Source of the DNA: Verrucomicrobiota bacterium
GTDB taxonomy: Bacteria; Verrucomicrobiota; Verrucomicrobiia; Limisphaerales; J093
DNA length: 64,000 nt
Direction of reading: 5' to 3'
Assembly: GCA_029556615.1 (NCBI GenBank)
Contig: JAKQDD010000113.1
Location: 124,001-188,000, forward strand
The position numbers and the translations under genes are program-made. Of this stretch, positions 63,964-64,000 are shown piece after piece. Each line of letters opens with the position of its first letter. Position 1 is the stretch's first letter. The notes beneath the pieces are model-generated. The model was not told the origin of the DNA and made no database searches. It saw only the letters and a list, made by a program, of their open reading frames with translations.

Positions 63964-64000
63964 TCAAGGAACGGATGGGGGAGTTGACCCTGACTGGGTT

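Noticed and set aside
63870-64000. Open plus-strand frame to the window edge (…ATKDELRDFLRDRLTPTFETC…)
   Set aside because: About 40 residues with a helical, protein-like look but no start or known motif; needs sequence beyond the window.

Overview
The window looks like chromosomal DNA from a high-GC member of the Verrucomicrobiota, probably near the Pedosphaera/Limisphaerales lineages. The evidence is a prepilin-like protein with the GFTLIELLVVIAIIAILAGM start typical of PVC bacteria, many exported carbohydrate-active proteins with Sec, lipoprotein or Tat signals, Tat-exported Gfo/Idh/MocA oxidoreductases, an autotransporter-type beta-strand repeat protein, a 20-unit FG-GAP-like protein, a HzsA-related cytochrome, and a shared C-terminal style in large exported proteins (…YRAIAP, …YRAVAW, …FFRMALP). 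The lineage call is inference from protein style; there is no rRNA in the window and I found no tRNA.

Layout. 1-3.5 kb: tail of an unknown gene, a repeat-rich gap, and a HzsA-related c-type cytochrome/beta-propeller protein. 3.5-16.6 kb: a dense minus-strand run of polysaccharide-degradation genes (lipoprotein of unknown fold, GH30, GHL6-like Tat glycosidase, SSS sugar symporter with a tiny coupled membrane protein, two large secreted glycosidase-like proteins) with several 4-base stop/start overlaps. 16.7-23.3 kb, divergent plus strand: a 1358-aa two-halved membrane protein and a GH95 alpha-L-fucosidase. 23.3-28.2 kb: small genes, two dispersed repeat families and several decayed genes (beta-helix tail, GAF/cyclase, VapC tail), with a thioredoxin lipoprotein. 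28.3-44.7 kb: Tat sugar-isomerase-like protein, GxGYxYP protein, NamZ (DUF1343), an SGNH hydrolase plus a partner that together carry five copies of a ~195-residue module, GH144 glucanase, PQQ-type propeller, SLC13 permease and a divergent Dus. 44.9-53.7 kb: six-hairpin glycosidase-like protein, autotransporter repeat protein, two Gfo/Idh/MocA oxidoreductases. 53.9-62.3 kb: B12-dependent ribonucleotide reductase NrdJ and the FG-GAP protein. 62.3-64 kb: a transposase remnant that appears to have cut an exported-protein gene short, then a possible toxin-tail/immunity-like pair at the window edge.

How it fits together. Most genes serve exported glycan depolymerisation (GH30, GH95, GH144, GHL6, GxGYxYP, NamZ, SGNH), sugar uptake (SSS, SLC13) and sugar oxidation (Gfo/Idh/MocA, PQQ propeller). 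Housekeeping genes (nrdJ, dus, thioredoxin) are interspersed.

The most unusual material is (i) the five-copy 'FTYLGVL' module shared by two overlapping genes, and (ii) at least three families of dispersed, strongly palindromic repeats. One of these is an ~89-bp element whose terminal inverted repeat TAGAGTCCTCGAC repeatedly sits at, and often supplies, the stop codon of the neighbouring gene.
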